The notes under the pieces are model-generated. The model was not told where the DNA came from. It saw only the letters and a list, made by a program, of their open reading frames with translations, and ran no database searches. A program made the translations under genes and the position numbers. A stretch of 48,788 nucleotides of DNA from Myxococcota bacterium (lineage in GTDB: Bacteria > Myxococcota_A > Polyangia > Polyangiales > Polyangiaceae): contig CAUJEM010000120.1 of the NCBI GenBank assembly GCA_963169915.1, forward strand, positions 1 to 48,788, written 5' to 3'. Of this stretch, positions 32,670-41,555 are shown in pieces. Each line of letters begins with the position of its first letter. Positions within the stretch are counted from its first letter, which is position 1.

Positions 32670-34543
32670 CCCAGCCCGCGTCGGGAAAGCCGCCGCTCGG
32701 GCAGCGGGTACGCGCCTACCTCGCCAGCTGGGTGGAGGGGCCGCCGACCTTCTGGAACGCCCTGACGCCGGCGCTGGCGCTGGCCGCGCTCTGCTTCGTC
32801 CGCAGCCCGCTGAGCAACTACATCTTCGACGAGCAAGAGGCCCTGCTCGCCAACCCCTTCGTCAACGGCAAGGAGCTCGGCTGGCTCGACGTCGTGCGCC
32901 GGGACTTCTGGGGGCTCCCGCCCGAGCGGAGCATCGGCTCGTACCGGCCCATCCCCAACCTCCTCTGGCGGCTACTCTGGCAGATCAAAGGCGTCGGCAC
33001 CTCCCCCTGGCTCCACCACTGGGCCAACGTCGTCTTGCACGCCGCCAACGCGGCCTTGCTGGCGAGCTTCGTGTGGCGCGTGACGCGCCGGCGTGAGCAG
33101 GCGTGGCTGACCGGCGCCGCCTTCCTGCTCAGCGCGGTGCTCACGGAGGCCGTGACCGGCGTCGTCGGGATCGCCGATGTGCTCGGGGGGCTCGGGATCT
33201 TGCTCGCGCTCCACGCGCTCCGGCTCCCGCTCTGGGCCATGCCGCTCGGGGTCTTCGGTGGGCTCCTGCTCTCGCTGGGGTCGAAGGAGAGCGGGCTCGT
33301 CGGCGTCCCGCTCGTCGCGCTGGCGGCGCTGCTGCTCGGCCCGAGCCTACACCACCGGCCGTGGAGAACGCTGCGGGCGCTGGTGGCGCTGACCGTCGCG
33401 CTCGGTGCCTTCATCGGTTACGTGGAGTTCAGGAAGCACTTCTTCCCCGTCTCGCTCCCCGCGGAGCTCACGGCGGAACTGCCCGCCGGGGCGTCGTCCC
33501 TCGCGCGCGCCAAGCACGACTTCCTCCGCTGGTTCGCGCAGCCGCGGCTCCCGAGCGACCCCATCAACAACCCGCTCATCTTGGCCGACACGCCCCACCG
33601 CATCGGCGGGGCGCTGCGCGTGTACGCCAGCGGCCTGGGGCAGGTGCTCTTGCCGCTGCGGCTCTCGGGGGACTACTCCTTCCCGCAGGAGCCGATCCCC
33701 GCGCACCCGGTCAGCGTCGGGAGCGTCCTCGGCGCGCTCGGGATGCTCGTCCCGCCGCTCGTCGCGCTGGGATCGTGGGCGCGCGCGCTGTGGCTCGAGC
33801 GGCGGGGCTCGGCAGCGCGGGCCACCGCGCTCTCGCTCTTGGCGCTGGGGCTCCTGTGGTTCCCCATCGCCTATTTCCCGCACTCCAACATCCCCGTCCT
33901 CTTGCCCACCGTCCGCGCGGAGCGCTTCTGGTACCTCCCCGTCATCGGGACGGCCCTCGTGCTCGGTCACGGCTTCGACGCCCTCCGCCGCAGCGGGCGC
34001 TGGCGGCGGCTCGCGGTCGGGCTGCCGGTCGTCTTCTTCGGCTTTCAGGGGCTCCGCGCGCGCGTCCAAGCGCTCGCGTACACGGATGATCTGACCTTCT
34101 GGTACGCCACCCAGCTCATGGCGCCACGCAGCGCCAAGGCCGCGCTCAACTATGGCGTGATGGTGGGGGCGCGCGGCCGGCTCCCAGAGCGCCTCGTGGC
34201 GGGCGGGCGCGCGCTGGAGCTCGCTCCAGACTGGCCGATGGCCAACATCTACCAGGGTGACACCCTCTGCCGGCTGCACCGGCCGGAGGAGGCGTGGCCT
34301 CATTACGTTCGCGGCTTCAAGCTAGCCCCGAACGATCTCAACCTCATCGCGCTCGCGCTGCAGTGCCTGTGGGACGAGAAGGCCATCCCCGCGCACGAGC
34401 AAGAGCTGCTCGCGCTCCGCGACGAGTACCCCGACACCTGGCTCGCCTACCTCGCGCGAGACATCGTGGACAACGGCGAGCGGCATCACGGCGTGGACCC
34501 CCAGTACCGACCCCGCAGCTACAACGAAGGGCCCAAGAAGTAG
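32642..34543 (+). CDS. TMTC-like GT-C membrane protein with C-terminal TPR
   Basis: 633 residues with about ten membrane helices, then a soluble C-terminal region (about 490-620) containing TPR-like helices. Two blocks match the eukaryotic TMTC (DUF1736) proteins, which are O-mannosyltransferases using dolichyl-phosphate mannose: NYIFDEQEALLANPFVNG with the acidic pair in the first outer loop, and SYRPIPNLLWRLL followed by ANVVLHAANAALL. By analogy it would transfer a sugar from a lipid-linked donor to an exported protein or glycan. The GTG at 32642 overlaps the SDR end; the start is uncertain by a few codons. The metallophosphoesterase start overlaps its stop (TAGTG). Confidence 0.83.
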   Translation: MADRGTAPLTQPASGKPPLGQRVRAYLASWVEGPPTFWNALTPALALAALCFVRSPLSNYIFDEQEALLANPFVNGKELGWLDVVRRDFWGLPPERSIGSYRPIPNLLWRLLWQIKGVGTSPWLHHWANVVLHAANAALLASFVWRVTRRREQAWLTGAAFLLSAVLTEAVTGVVGIADVLGGLGILLALHALRLPLWAMPLGVFGGLLLSLGSKESGLVGVPLVALAALLLGPSLHHRPWRTLRALVALTVALGAFIGYVEFRKHFFPVSLPAELTAELPAGASSLARAKHDFLRWFAQPRLPSDPINNPLILADTPHRIGGALRVYASGLGQVLLPLRLSGDYSFPQEPIPAHPVSVGSVLGALGMLVPPLVALGSWARALWLERRGSAARATALSLLALGLLWFPIAYFPHSNIPVLLPTVRAERFWYLPVIGTALVLGHGFDALRRSGRWRRLAVGLPVVFFGFQGLRARVQALAYTDDLTFWYATQLMAPRSAKAALNYGVMVGARGRLPERLVAGGRALELAPDWPMANIYQGDTLCRLHRPEEAWPHYVRGFKLAPNDLNLIALALQCLWDEKAIPAHEQELLALRDEYPDTWLAYLARDIVDNGERHHGVDPQYRPRSYNEGPKK

Positions 34544-35454
34544 TGCGCGTCTTACACCTCTCGGATGTCCACGTTGACGTCCCGCTCTCGGAGATCCCCT
34601 GGCGAGAGTGGCCGAACAAGCGCTTCATCGGCGGCGCCAACCTCGTGCTGCGGCGCGGCCGTCACTTCGCGCGCGCGAGAGAGAAGCTCGCGCGGCTGGC
34701 CGACTTCGCGGAGCGCGAGGGCGTGGAGCTGGTGCTCTGCACGGGCGACTACACGGCGCTCGGGACCTGGCCAGAGCTGCGCGCGGCGCGGGCCGCGGTG
34801 GAGCGGCTGACCCACGCGCCGCTCGGCTACGTCACGGTCCCGGGTAACCATGATCTCTACACCACGCGCTGCGTGGAGGATGGCCGCTTCGACGCCGTCT
34901 TCGGTGAGCTGATGCGGACGGAGCTGCCGGCCTACGCCGTAGAGGGCGTGTACCCCTTCGCTCGCCTCATCGGAGACGAGGTCGCCGTCGTGGGCGTCAA
35001 CAGCGCGCGCCCCAACCCTGCCCCCTGGGTCTCGAGCGGCCGCATCCCCGAGGCTCAGCTCCAGGCACTCCCGAGGCTGCTCGCCGCGCCAGCGCTGGCG
35101 GGGCGCTTCGTGTTCCTGCTCACGCACTACGCTCCGCGCTTGGCGAGCGGGGAGCCGGATGGCCGGTGGCATGGGCTCGAGAACGCCGACGCCTTGCTCG
35201 CCGCCTGCGCAAGCGTCCAGCGGGGAGCCTTGCTGCATGGCCACGTCCACCGCTGCTACCGAGTGCAGGTGCCGGGGCTGCAGATGGAGCTCTTCGGTGC
35301 CGGCAGCACCACGCAGGAGCACCGCGAGGGGGCCTGGCTCTTCGACCTCGTGCCCACGGGGCTCACCGCGACGCGGCTGAGCTGGACGCCGGAGGGCTGG
35401 CGCCGCGCACCCAGCTCGAGCGCGGCACCCGGCGCGGAGGCTCCCCCTCGGTAG
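34543..35454 (+). CDS. Calcineurin-like metallophosphoesterase (CpdA-like)
   Basis: 303 residues from the GTG at 34543, which overlaps the upstream stop by one base; this removes an 83-residue spurious in-frame extension. All five metal-binding motifs are present: Asp8-x-His10 in LSDVHVD, Asp69 in TGDYTAL, the GNHD block at 101-104, His195 in THYAP and the GHxH block (His234, His236). The layout and N-terminus resemble class III cyclic-nucleotide phosphodiesterases of the CpdA/Icc group, but the substrate cannot be deduced. Followed 23 bp later by the GMC oxidoreductase. Confidence 0.88.
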   Translation: MRVLHLSDVHVDVPLSEIPWREWPNKRFIGGANLVLRRGRHFARAREKLARLADFAEREGVELVLCTGDYTALGTWPELRAARAAVERLTHAPLGYVTVPGNHDLYTTRCVEDGRFDAVFGELMRTELPAYAVEGVYPFARLIGDEVAVVGVNSARPNPAPWVSSGRIPEAQLQALPRLLAAPALAGRFVFLLTHYAPRLASGEPDGRWHGLENADALLAACASVQRGALLHGHVHRCYRVQVPGLQMELFGAGSTTQEHREGAWLFDLVPTGLTATRLSWTPEGWRRAPSSSAAPGAEAPPR

Positions 35455-35465
35455 CCGGCCCGCGC

Positions 35466-35471
35466 TACGCT
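35466..35471 (+). promoter_or_regulatory. Candidate -10 element, GMC oxidoreductase
   Basis: TACGCT (TANNNT) ends 6 nt before the ATG at 35478; only CCGGGG lies between, so a leaderless transcript from an internal promoter is possible. Confidence 0.4.
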
Positions 35472-35477
35472 CCGGGG

Positions 35478-37214
35478 ATGGCCGGCGACCCCACGGAGTT
35501 CGACTGTGACTTTCTCATCGTAGGCTCCGGCTTCGGCGGGTCGGTGTCGGCGCTGCGGCTCGCGGAGAAGGGCTACAGCGTCCGCGTGCTCGAGCGCGGC
35601 CAGCGCTGGGCCAGCGCTGATTTTCCGAAGACCAACTGGAACGTCAAGAAGTCCCTGTGGATCCCGAAGCTCCAGTGCTTTGGGATCTTGAGGCTCAGCT
35701 TCCTCTCGGACGTCTTCGTGCTCTCCGGCTCCGGCGTGGGCGGCGGCTCGCTGGTGTACGCCAACACCCTGTACATCCCCCCGGACACCTTCTTTCGAGC
35801 GCCACAGTGGGCGTCGCTCGGGGACTGGAAGGCCAAGCTGATGCCGCACTATCGCACCGCGCAGCTGATGCTCGGCGTTACCCAGAACCAGTTCGAGGGC
35901 CCCGCGGATCGGGTGCTACGCGAGATCGCCGAGGAGCGCGGGCGCGGGGAGACCTTCGTCCGCACGCCCGTGGGCGTGTACTTCGGGGAGCCCGGGAAGG
36001 TGGCCGCCGACCCCTATTTCGGCGGCGCTGGCCCGGCGCGCAGCGGCTGCACCCTGTGCGGCGGGTGCATGGTGGGCTGCCGCTACGACGCGAAGAACAC
36101 GCTCGACAAGAACTACCTCTACTTCGCCGAGAAGCTCGGGGCCGAGGTGCAGCCGCTGCGCACCGTCACCCGGGTGCGCGCGCTGCCGAGGGGAGGCTAC
36201 GAGGTCACGCACGAGCGCACGGGCGCCTGGCTCCAGCGCGACCGGCAGCGCGTGCGCGCGCGGCAGGTGGTGCTCTCCGCGGGGGTGCTCGGCACGCTCC
36301 AGCTCCTGCTGGAGGCCAAAGAGCGGGGGGATCTCCCCCACCTCTCGGACAGGCTCGGGGACTGCGTCCGCACCAACAGCGAGGCCGTCTTGGGCGCCGC
36401 CAGCCGCCGGCTCAGCGTCGACAACTCCGAAGGCATCGCCATCACCTCCTCCATCCACCCCTCCGACGACACCCACGTGGAGGTGGTGCGCTACAGTGCC
36501 GGCAGCGACGCCCTCGCCCCGCTCGCCACGCTCCTCACCGATGGCGGTCCGGGCATGCCACGGCAGCTCCGTTTCCTCAAGAACGTGCTCACTCACCCCT
36601 TGGACTACCTGCGGATGCTGCTGTGGCCCTTCGGCACCTCACGGCGCGGGGTGTTCTTGCTGGTCATGCAGACCCTCGACAACTCCCTCTCGCTGAAGCT
36701 CCGACGCCGCTTCAGCAGCCTGTTTCGCCGCACGCTCGACAGCGACCGCGGCGGCGGCGCCCCCAACCCGAGCTACATCCCGCTCGGCAACGAGATCGCC
36801 CGCACCTTCGCTGGGAAGATCGACGGGATCGCGGGCTCCTCCATCATGGAGGTGCTGTTCGACGTCCCCACCACGGCACACATCCTGGGCGGCGCGCCCA
36901 TGGGTGCCTCCCCCGAGGTGGGCGTCATCGACGCGAGCCACCAGGTCTTCGGCCACCCGGGGCTCTACGTGTGTGACGGCTCGATGATCCCCGCCAACCT
37001 GGGCGTCAACCCGAGCCTCACCATCACGGCGCTCAGCGAGCACGCCATGAGCCAGATCCCCGTCAAGCCGGGCGCCACCCCACGCCACGCCGTCGCGCCG
37101 GAAGTGCTGGAGCGGCGCTTGTCCGCGCTGCTCGCGGAGGTGGAGCGCGTCGGCAACGATAACCTCCAGGCCAAGGGCCCGAGCGCGGCGCCGTCCCCCT
37201 CGCCCTCGGCCTGA
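35478..37214 (+). CDS. GMC-family oxidoreductase (cholesterol-oxidase-like) with Cys4 motif
   Basis: 578 residues from the ATG at 35478; the reading frame is open upstream but that part overlaps the phosphoesterase gene. FAD binds through LIVGSGFGGS (13-22) with Glu39. The GMC signature region LSGSGVGGGSLVYANT and the C-terminal block HILGGAPMGAS followed by GLYVCDGSMIPANLGVNPSLTITALSEH are intact. Residues 191-201 form C-X2-C-X2-C-X3-C (CTLCGGCMVGC), matching ferredoxin-type 4Fe-4S spacing; similar Cys blocks occur in some bacterial ChoD-like enzymes. It probably oxidises a sterol-like or other alcohol. A tail of about 40 residues is Ala/Pro/Ser-rich. Confidence 0.87.
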   Translation: MAGDPTEFDCDFLIVGSGFGGSVSALRLAEKGYSVRVLERGQRWASADFPKTNWNVKKSLWIPKLQCFGILRLSFLSDVFVLSGSGVGGGSLVYANTLYIPPDTFFRAPQWASLGDWKAKLMPHYRTAQLMLGVTQNQFEGPADRVLREIAEERGRGETFVRTPVGVYFGEPGKVAADPYFGGAGPARSGCTLCGGCMVGCRYDAKNTLDKNYLYFAEKLGAEVQPLRTVTRVRALPRGGYEVTHERTGAWLQRDRQRVRARQVVLSAGVLGTLQLLLEAKERGDLPHLSDRLGDCVRTNSEAVLGAASRRLSVDNSEGIAITSSIHPSDDTHVEVVRYSAGSDALAPLATLLTDGGPGMPRQLRFLKNVLTHPLDYLRMLLWPFGTSRRGVFLLVMQTLDNSLSLKLRRRFSSLFRRTLDSDRGGGAPNPSYIPLGNEIARTFAGKIDGIAGSSIMEVLFDVPTTAHILGGAPMGASPEVGVIDASHQVFGHPGLYVCDGSMIPANLGVNPSLTITALSEHAMSQIPVKPGATPRHAVAPEVLERRLSALLAEVERVGNDNLQAKGPSAAPSPSPSA

Positions 37215-37217
37215 GGC

Positions 37218-37244
37218 GCGGTGAGCGACGCCGCGCACCGCTCA
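37218..37244. terminator. Overlapping hairpins between convergent GMC and cysK genes
   Basis: In the 27-bp convergent gap, GCGGTG (37218-37223) can pair with CACCGC (37236-37241), and TGAGCG (37222-37227) with CGCTCA (37239-37244). They are mutually exclusive 6-bp stems with 11-12-nt loops and no T tract. A bidirectional terminator is plausible. Confidence 0.3.
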
Positions 37245-38225
37245 GAGCGGCAACCCCTGGGCGTCGAACATGCCCTCGAACAAGACGCTGCTGAGGTAGC
37301 GCTCGCCCGAGTCCGGCAGCACCACCACGATGGTCTTGCCCTCGTTCTCCGGGCGCTTCGCCAGCCTCACGGCGACGGCCGCCGCCGCCCCCGAGGAGAT
37401 GCCGCTCAAGATGCCCTCTTCCCGCGCCAGGCGCCGCGCGGTGGCGACGGCGTCCGCGTCCGTGACCTGCTCGATGGCGTCCACGAGCGAGAGATCGAGC
37501 ACGTCCGGCACGAAGCCGGTGCCGAGCCCTTGGATCTTGTGCGGGCCTGGCGCGAGCGGCGCTCCGGCGCGCGTCTGCGTGAGCACCGGGCTCCCCGCGG
37601 GCTCCACCGCGACGGAGGTGATGGGCTTGTTCTTGGCGCGCTTGATGTACCGCGACACCCCCGTGATGGTGCCGCCCGTCCCGACGCCGGACACCAAGAT
37701 GTCGATGGCGCCACCGGTGTCCTCCCAGATCTCCACGCCCGTGGTCGACTCGTGGATGGCGGGGTTGGCGGCGTTCTTGAACTGATGCAGGAGCACGTAG
37801 CGCTCCGGCTCGGAGGCCGCGATGGCCTCGGCGCGTAGGACGGCCTCCTTGGTCCCCTTGGTGCCGTCCGTCAGCACCAGCTTGGCCCCGAACGCTGCCA
37901 TCAGCTTGCGCCGCTCTACGCTCATGGTGTCCGGCATGACGAGGGTGATGGGATAGCCGCGCGCCGCCGCGACGAAGGCCAGGGCGATGCCCGTGTTGCC
38001 GCTCGTGGGCTCGATGAGCTCCTTGCCCTGGGTGAGCACGCCGCGCTGCTCCGCGTCCCAGACCATGGCCGCGCCGATCCGGCACTTGACCGAGTACGCC
38101 GGGTTACGCCCCTCGATCTTCGCGAGCACCGTCGCGTTCGCGCCGTCGGTGACGTGGTTGAGCCGCACGAGCGGGGTGCGGCCAATCGCGAGGGTGTTGT
38201 CTTTGAACCAGTGAGGCTGTGTCAT
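37242..38225 (-). CDS. cysK: Cysteine synthase A (O-acetylserine sulfhydrylase)
   Basis: 327 residues from the ATG at 38225, which has GGAG seven nt upstream; a GTG at 38243 is an alternative. Makes cysteine and acetate from O-acetylserine and sulfide using PLP. The PLP lysine is Lys47 in [11 protein letters not shown], a sequence like E. coli CysK (NPSFSVKCRIG), and the substrate loop [10 protein letters not shown], the [10 protein letters not shown] phosphate-binding loop and the C-terminal [11 protein letters not shown] block are present. The promoter at 38249-38277 carries an embedded palindrome, so expression is probably controlled by a repressor, possibly sulfur- or cysteine-responsive. 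Confidence 0.96.
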   Translation of the reverse strand: MTQPHWFKDNTLAIGRTPLVRLNHVTDGANATVLAKIEGRNPAYSVKCRIGAAMVWDAEQRGVLTQGKELIEPTSGNTGIALAFVAAARGYPITLVMPDTMSVERRKLMAAFGAKLVLTDGTKGTKEAVLRAEAIAASEPERYVLLHQFKNAANPAIHESTTGVEIWEDTGGAIDILVSGVGTGGTITGVSRYIKRAKNKPITSVAVEPAGSPVLTQTRAGAPLAPGPHKIQGLGTGFVPDVLDLSLVDAIEQVTDADAVATARRLAREEGILSGISSGAAAAVAVRLAKRPENEGKTIVVVLPDSGERYLSSVLFEGMFDAQGLPL

Positions 38226-38248
38226 GGCGGTCTCCACTTTCACGCCGG

Positions 38249-38277
38249 TATATCCGTCATAACGGACACGTTGTCAA
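38249..38277 (-). promoter_or_regulatory. Sigma70 promoter of cysK
   Basis: On the minus strand a perfect -35 TTGACA (38277-38272) is followed by a 17-bp spacer and GATATA (38254-38249) as -10, ending 23 nt before the cysK ATG. It is the best consensus -35 in the window and strikingly AT-rich for its surroundings. Confidence 0.65.
38253..38266. promoter_or_regulatory. Operator-like palindrome within the cysK promoter
   Basis: TCCGT-CATA-ACGGA is a perfect 5-bp inverted repeat with a 4-bp centre, occupying the space between -35 and -10. The layout and TA-rich centre recall operators of Rrf2-family (CymR/IscR-type) repressors that control cysK in other bacteria; the regulator itself is not in the window. 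Confidence 0.5.
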
Positions 38278-38313
38278 GGGCGTGGTCCGTGGCGGCGCGC
38301 CGCGCCCTGGAGC

Positions 38314-40134
38314 TCAGGGGCGCGCCCGCGAGGCCGGGAGCTCACTGAGGGGACGCCGGAGGAACGCGAGCAGCTCGCGGCGCTGCTCCGGCGTGAGCTC
38401 GAGCGGTCGCACGTCGGGGTCTTGGTGCTCTACCGGTAGGCCCAGCGCCGCGCCGCCCCCCTCGTCGTAAAAATCGACGACCTGCTCGAGCGTGGCGTAG
38501 GCGCCGTTGTGAAAATACGGTGGTGTCCGGGCGATCTCGCGCAGGTTGGGGGTCTTGAAGGCGCCTCGGTCCAGCGCGTCGTGCGTGAAGGCTTGGCGCC
38601 CCGGATCTGGAGAGAGCTGCTTGCCCTTCGGGCGCGTCGGCGTGCCCAAGACGCCGAAGACGGCGCTGGAGAAATCTGGCGGCCGCGTGCCTCCGAACAG
38701 CGGTGGGACATGACAGCGAGCGCAGCGCCCCGCCCCCGCGAACACGTCGAAGCCCGCCAGCTCACGCTCGGTCAAGGCGCTCTGGTCGCCGCGCGCGAGG
38801 TGATCGATGGGGGCGTTCGCAGGCACCAGCTCGGCGTCTTGATAGGCGCTCAGCGCGCGCCCTACGTTCACCGTGGTCACCCCCTCCGGGAAGGCCTCCT
38901 CGAACGCGCGACGGTACTCCGGGTCTCTGGAGATACGCTCCTCGAGCTCCGCCGCCGTGATGCCCATCTCCGCCTGGTTGTGCAGGACGCGCAGCGCCTG
39001 GGAGGCCGCCGTGGCGAGCCCCCCGTCCCACAGGAAGACCGCCTGGGGCAGCGCGTAGAGCAGCGTGGGCGTGTTGCGGGTGAGCGGCGTCGTCGGATCG
39101 AGGGACGCTGGGACCGCGAGGCCGTCGGTGAAGGCCCGCTCGGGCTGGTGACACGAGGCGCACGAGCGCTGCCCTGAGCCCGAGAGGCGCTGCTCGAAGA
39201 AGAGGCGCCGCCCGAGCGCCACCTGGGACCGCGTGGGAGGCGCCTTCGACGCCGGGACGGTCAAGGCGCTGATGGGCTCCCGCTCAGCGTCCGAGCCCGC
39301 GGCGACGCGCGGCGCGTACGGTGGAGGGACGTGGTAGCCGGCGCCGCGCAGGGCCGCTCGGACGGCGACGCCGAGCTGCCCGGTCTGCACCACGAGCCGC
39401 GCGCGACCGCGTAGGCCCGCCTCCGTGCCGGCCTCGACGGCCTGGGAGAGCTGCGCGTGCACGGCGCGCCAGCGCGCGGGCGCCGCCCCGGACCCGGAGC
39501 GCTCGAGCGCCGTCATCACCCCCTCGAGTCCGTCGAGCGTGCCCAGCGCGTCCGCGCGCACGCCGAGCTCCGACGACGCGAGCTCCGCGCTCGCCCCCGC
39601 GAGCACCAGCCCGAGCTCGTAGGCCATCAGGGACGCCGCCCGTGCCGTCTCTCGCCGCGGCACGCCCACCGCGAGCTCCACCTCGATGAGCTGGAGCGCG
39701 CGGGAGATGTCGCGCAGCGCCTCACGCGCCGGCGCGCACTGCCGCCCCTCCAGCGCGCGGTCGTAGAGCGTGAGCATGCCGCCGGCCTCCGCCGTCGAGC
39801 GCGCCGGCCCGAGCAGCACCTCCACGCCCTGAACCGAGCTGAGCCGCCACAGGGCCTTGCCCGCGGCGATGGCGCGGCGCAGCCGCCAGTCCTCCTCCGT
39901 GTAGCCGCACGGCTCGCTCGGCCGCGCCGCCAAGCGGCGCGTCGCTTCCAGCGCCTCGCTCACCAGGCGCCGCGCCAAGAGATCCTGCGCCTCCGCTGGC
40001 GGCGCCGGGCGCGCGGCGCTGGCGCTGCTGCTCACCACGCCCGAGGCCGAGGGCGCGGGCGCCGTGGACGAGCGGCAGCCGAGCGTCGCGGCAACGACGG
40101 CCAGCGCGACGCCCCAGGCCGCCGCTCGGCTCAC
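38314..40134 (-). CDS. Lipoprotein diheme cytochrome c peroxidase (MauG/CcpA family)
   Basis: 606 residues from a GTG at 40134 that overlaps the stop of the upstream gene (GTGA). The lipobox is ATLGC, Cys20. Residues about 35-280 form an all-helical, poorly conserved N-terminal region. The C-terminal 320 residues are a diheme peroxidase domain with two heme attachment sites: CASCH (Cys325, Cys328, His329) and CARCH (Cys471, Cys474, His475), plus LGRRLFFEQRLSGSGQRSCASC, FTDGL, RNTPTLLYA and the closing KTPNLREIARTPPYFHNG. It would reduce peroxide or oxidise a partner on the outside of the inner membrane. Its partner gene encodes a phosphoesterase lipoprotein. Confidence 0.85.
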   Translation of the reverse strand: MSRAAAWGVALAVVAATLGCRSSTAPAPSASGVVSSSASAARPAPPAEAQDLLARRLVSEALEATRRLAARPSEPCGYTEEDWRLRRAIAAGKALWRLSSVQGVEVLLGPARSTAEAGGMLTLYDRALEGRQCAPAREALRDISRALQLIEVELAVGVPRRETARAASLMAYELGLVLAGASAELASSELGVRADALGTLDGLEGVMTALERSGSGAAPARWRAVHAQLSQAVEAGTEAGLRGRARLVVQTGQLGVAVRAALRGAGYHVPPPYAPRVAAGSDAEREPISALTVPASKAPPTRSQVALGRRLFFEQRLSGSGQRSCASCHQPERAFTDGLAVPASLDPTTPLTRNTPTLLYALPQAVFLWDGGLATAASQALRVLHNQAEMGITAAELEERISRDPEYRRAFEEAFPEGVTTVNVGRALSAYQDAELVPANAPIDHLARGDQSALTERELAGFDVFAGAGRCARCHVPPLFGGTRPPDFSSAVFGVLGTPTRPKGKQLSPDPGRQAFTHDALDRGAFKTPNLREIARTPPYFHNGAYATLEQVVDFYDEGGGAALGLPVEHQDPDVRPLELTPEQRRELLAFLRRPLSELPASRARP

Positions 40135-41549
40135 TCTCCCCAGATCCAGCGGCAGGTCGTCAGGATGTCTTCGTCGATGGGCACCTCCGGGATGGCGGGG
40201 CCCTCGGGCGTCGGCGGGCGCTCGAAATCGAACATGTCCCAGGGCGCCAGCGCGTTGGCGTCACGGTGGCTGAGGGCCGGGATCTGGAAGCGCGCCTCGA
40301 TGAAGCGCAGCACGGAGGTGTGATCGTACACCTCGTGGCTCACGTACCCCTTCTTCGCATACGGCGAGATGACCATGAACGGCACCCGCACGCCGTAGGA
40401 GCCGAAGATGGCCTCCTGGTCCGGCGTCAGCTCGCGATCGTCCGGCACGCAGGCCTTGGGCGGGGGGACGTGATCGTAGAGGCCGCCGTGTTCGTCGTAG
40501 TTGATGAACATCACCGACCGGCTCCAGGCGGAGCTGCGCGCCAGCGCCGCGACGGATTTCGCCAGCCAGTTCTGACCCAGGGTGGAGGGGGTGGGCGGGT
40601 GCTCGTCCGTGTGCGCCATCTGCCGACTGCCAGTGCCGTCCGGGTCCAAGAACACCATCTGCGGGAGCAGCCCCGCCTCGAGATCCGAGAAGAACTGCTC
40701 GTAAGGCACGAAGCTGTTCTCCAGGTTGCGCAGCTCGAGGTAGCGCTCGATGAACATCGCGAAGGTGGGCGTGTTCTGGTGGTAGACGCGCCAGCTGACG
40801 CCTCGCAAGGTCAGGTAGTCGAGGAGCGTGGCGTCGACGTCCTTCGGGAAAGAATTGGTGATTTCACCAAAGGAGGTCCCCGCCTGCATGAACATGCGGT
40901 TGGGCCAGGTGGCCGTGGGCGACGACGCGAAGTAGCGGTCACCGATGGCGAAATTCTTGGCCACGAAGTAGGTGAAGGGAAGATCCGCCTCCGTGTAGTA
41001 GCCCATGGCGCGCCGCCCGCGCAGCATCTCCGGGCTACCGTTGACGGGCACCTCGTGCTCGCCCTCGTTGGAAATGACGAAGCCGTCCATGGCGCCGCCG
41101 TTGACCTGACGTCGGATCTGACCCCAGCTGTGCGCCGTGTCGACGAAGCAGTGCTCCTCGATGGGGAAGGGTGCGATGGGGGCGCCGTTCGGATCTGGGT
41201 TGGTGTAGCCCTCGGGGGCGACGTCCGCGTCCACGCCTGCCTCCCGGATCTTCTGGAAATAGTGATCGAACGAGCGATTTTCCATCATCGCCACGATGAC
41301 GTGATCGACCGGGATCTCCTTGCCGTAGGGCCGGCTCTCGCCCTGCGTCTCGGCGGGGAGGGAGCCCTTCCGGTAGCCGCAGGCCGCGCGCGTCTCCCGC
41401 GCGACCTCGTCGGTGGGCGCGACCACCTTGCGGTTCCACTCCTCCGGGCCAGGCAGCGCGCCAGTGGGCGCGGGCGCCTCTGGCGTGGAGCATGCGACGC
41501 AAGACAGGGAGACGAGCGCGAGCGCAGCCCAGGACGCAACGGAGGCCAT
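40131..41549 (-). CDS. Phospholipase C/acid phosphatase-family lipoprotein
   Basis: 472 residues. The signal ends in SCVAC with Cys20, predicting a lipoprotein. The domain is the phosphoesterase family (phospholipase C/AcpA, alkaline phosphatase fold): metal and nucleophile region MMENRSFDHYF, TAHSWGQ, RYFASSPTATWPNRMF, YDEHGGLYDHVPPP and the final PFMVISPYAKKGYVSHEVYDHTSVLRFIE. It should hydrolyse phosphodiesters or phosphomonoesters outside the cell membrane. The promoter at 41556-41584 leaves almost no leader. Translation is coupled to the diheme peroxidase by a 4-nt GTGA overlap, an unusual pairing. No Pho box is visible, despite the phosphatase family. Confidence 0.88.
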   Translation of the reverse strand: MASVASWAALALVSLSCVACSTPEAPAPTGALPGPEEWNRKVVAPTDEVARETRAACGYRKGSLPAETQGESRPYGKEIPVDHVIVAMMENRSFDHYFQKIREAGVDADVAPEGYTNPDPNGAPIAPFPIEEHCFVDTAHSWGQIRRQVNGGAMDGFVISNEGEHEVPVNGSPEMLRGRRAMGYYTEADLPFTYFVAKNFAIGDRYFASSPTATWPNRMFMQAGTSFGEITNSFPKDVDATLLDYLTLRGVSWRVYHQNTPTFAMFIERYLELRNLENSFVPYEQFFSDLEAGLLPQMVFLDPDGTGSRQMAHTDEHPPTPSTLGQNWLAKSVAALARSSAWSRSVMFINYDEHGGLYDHVPPPKACVPDDRELTPDQEAIFGSYGVRVPFMVISPYAKKGYVSHEVYDHTSVLRFIEARFQIPALSHRDANALAPWDMFDFERPPTPEGPAIPEVPIDEDILTTCRWIWGE

Positions 41550-41555
41550 GCACCG

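Noticed and set aside
38292..38303. 12-bp palindrome GCGGCGCGCCGC near the peroxidase gene end
   Set aside because: No loop for a hairpin and a pure G/C palindrome is expected by chance at this composition.
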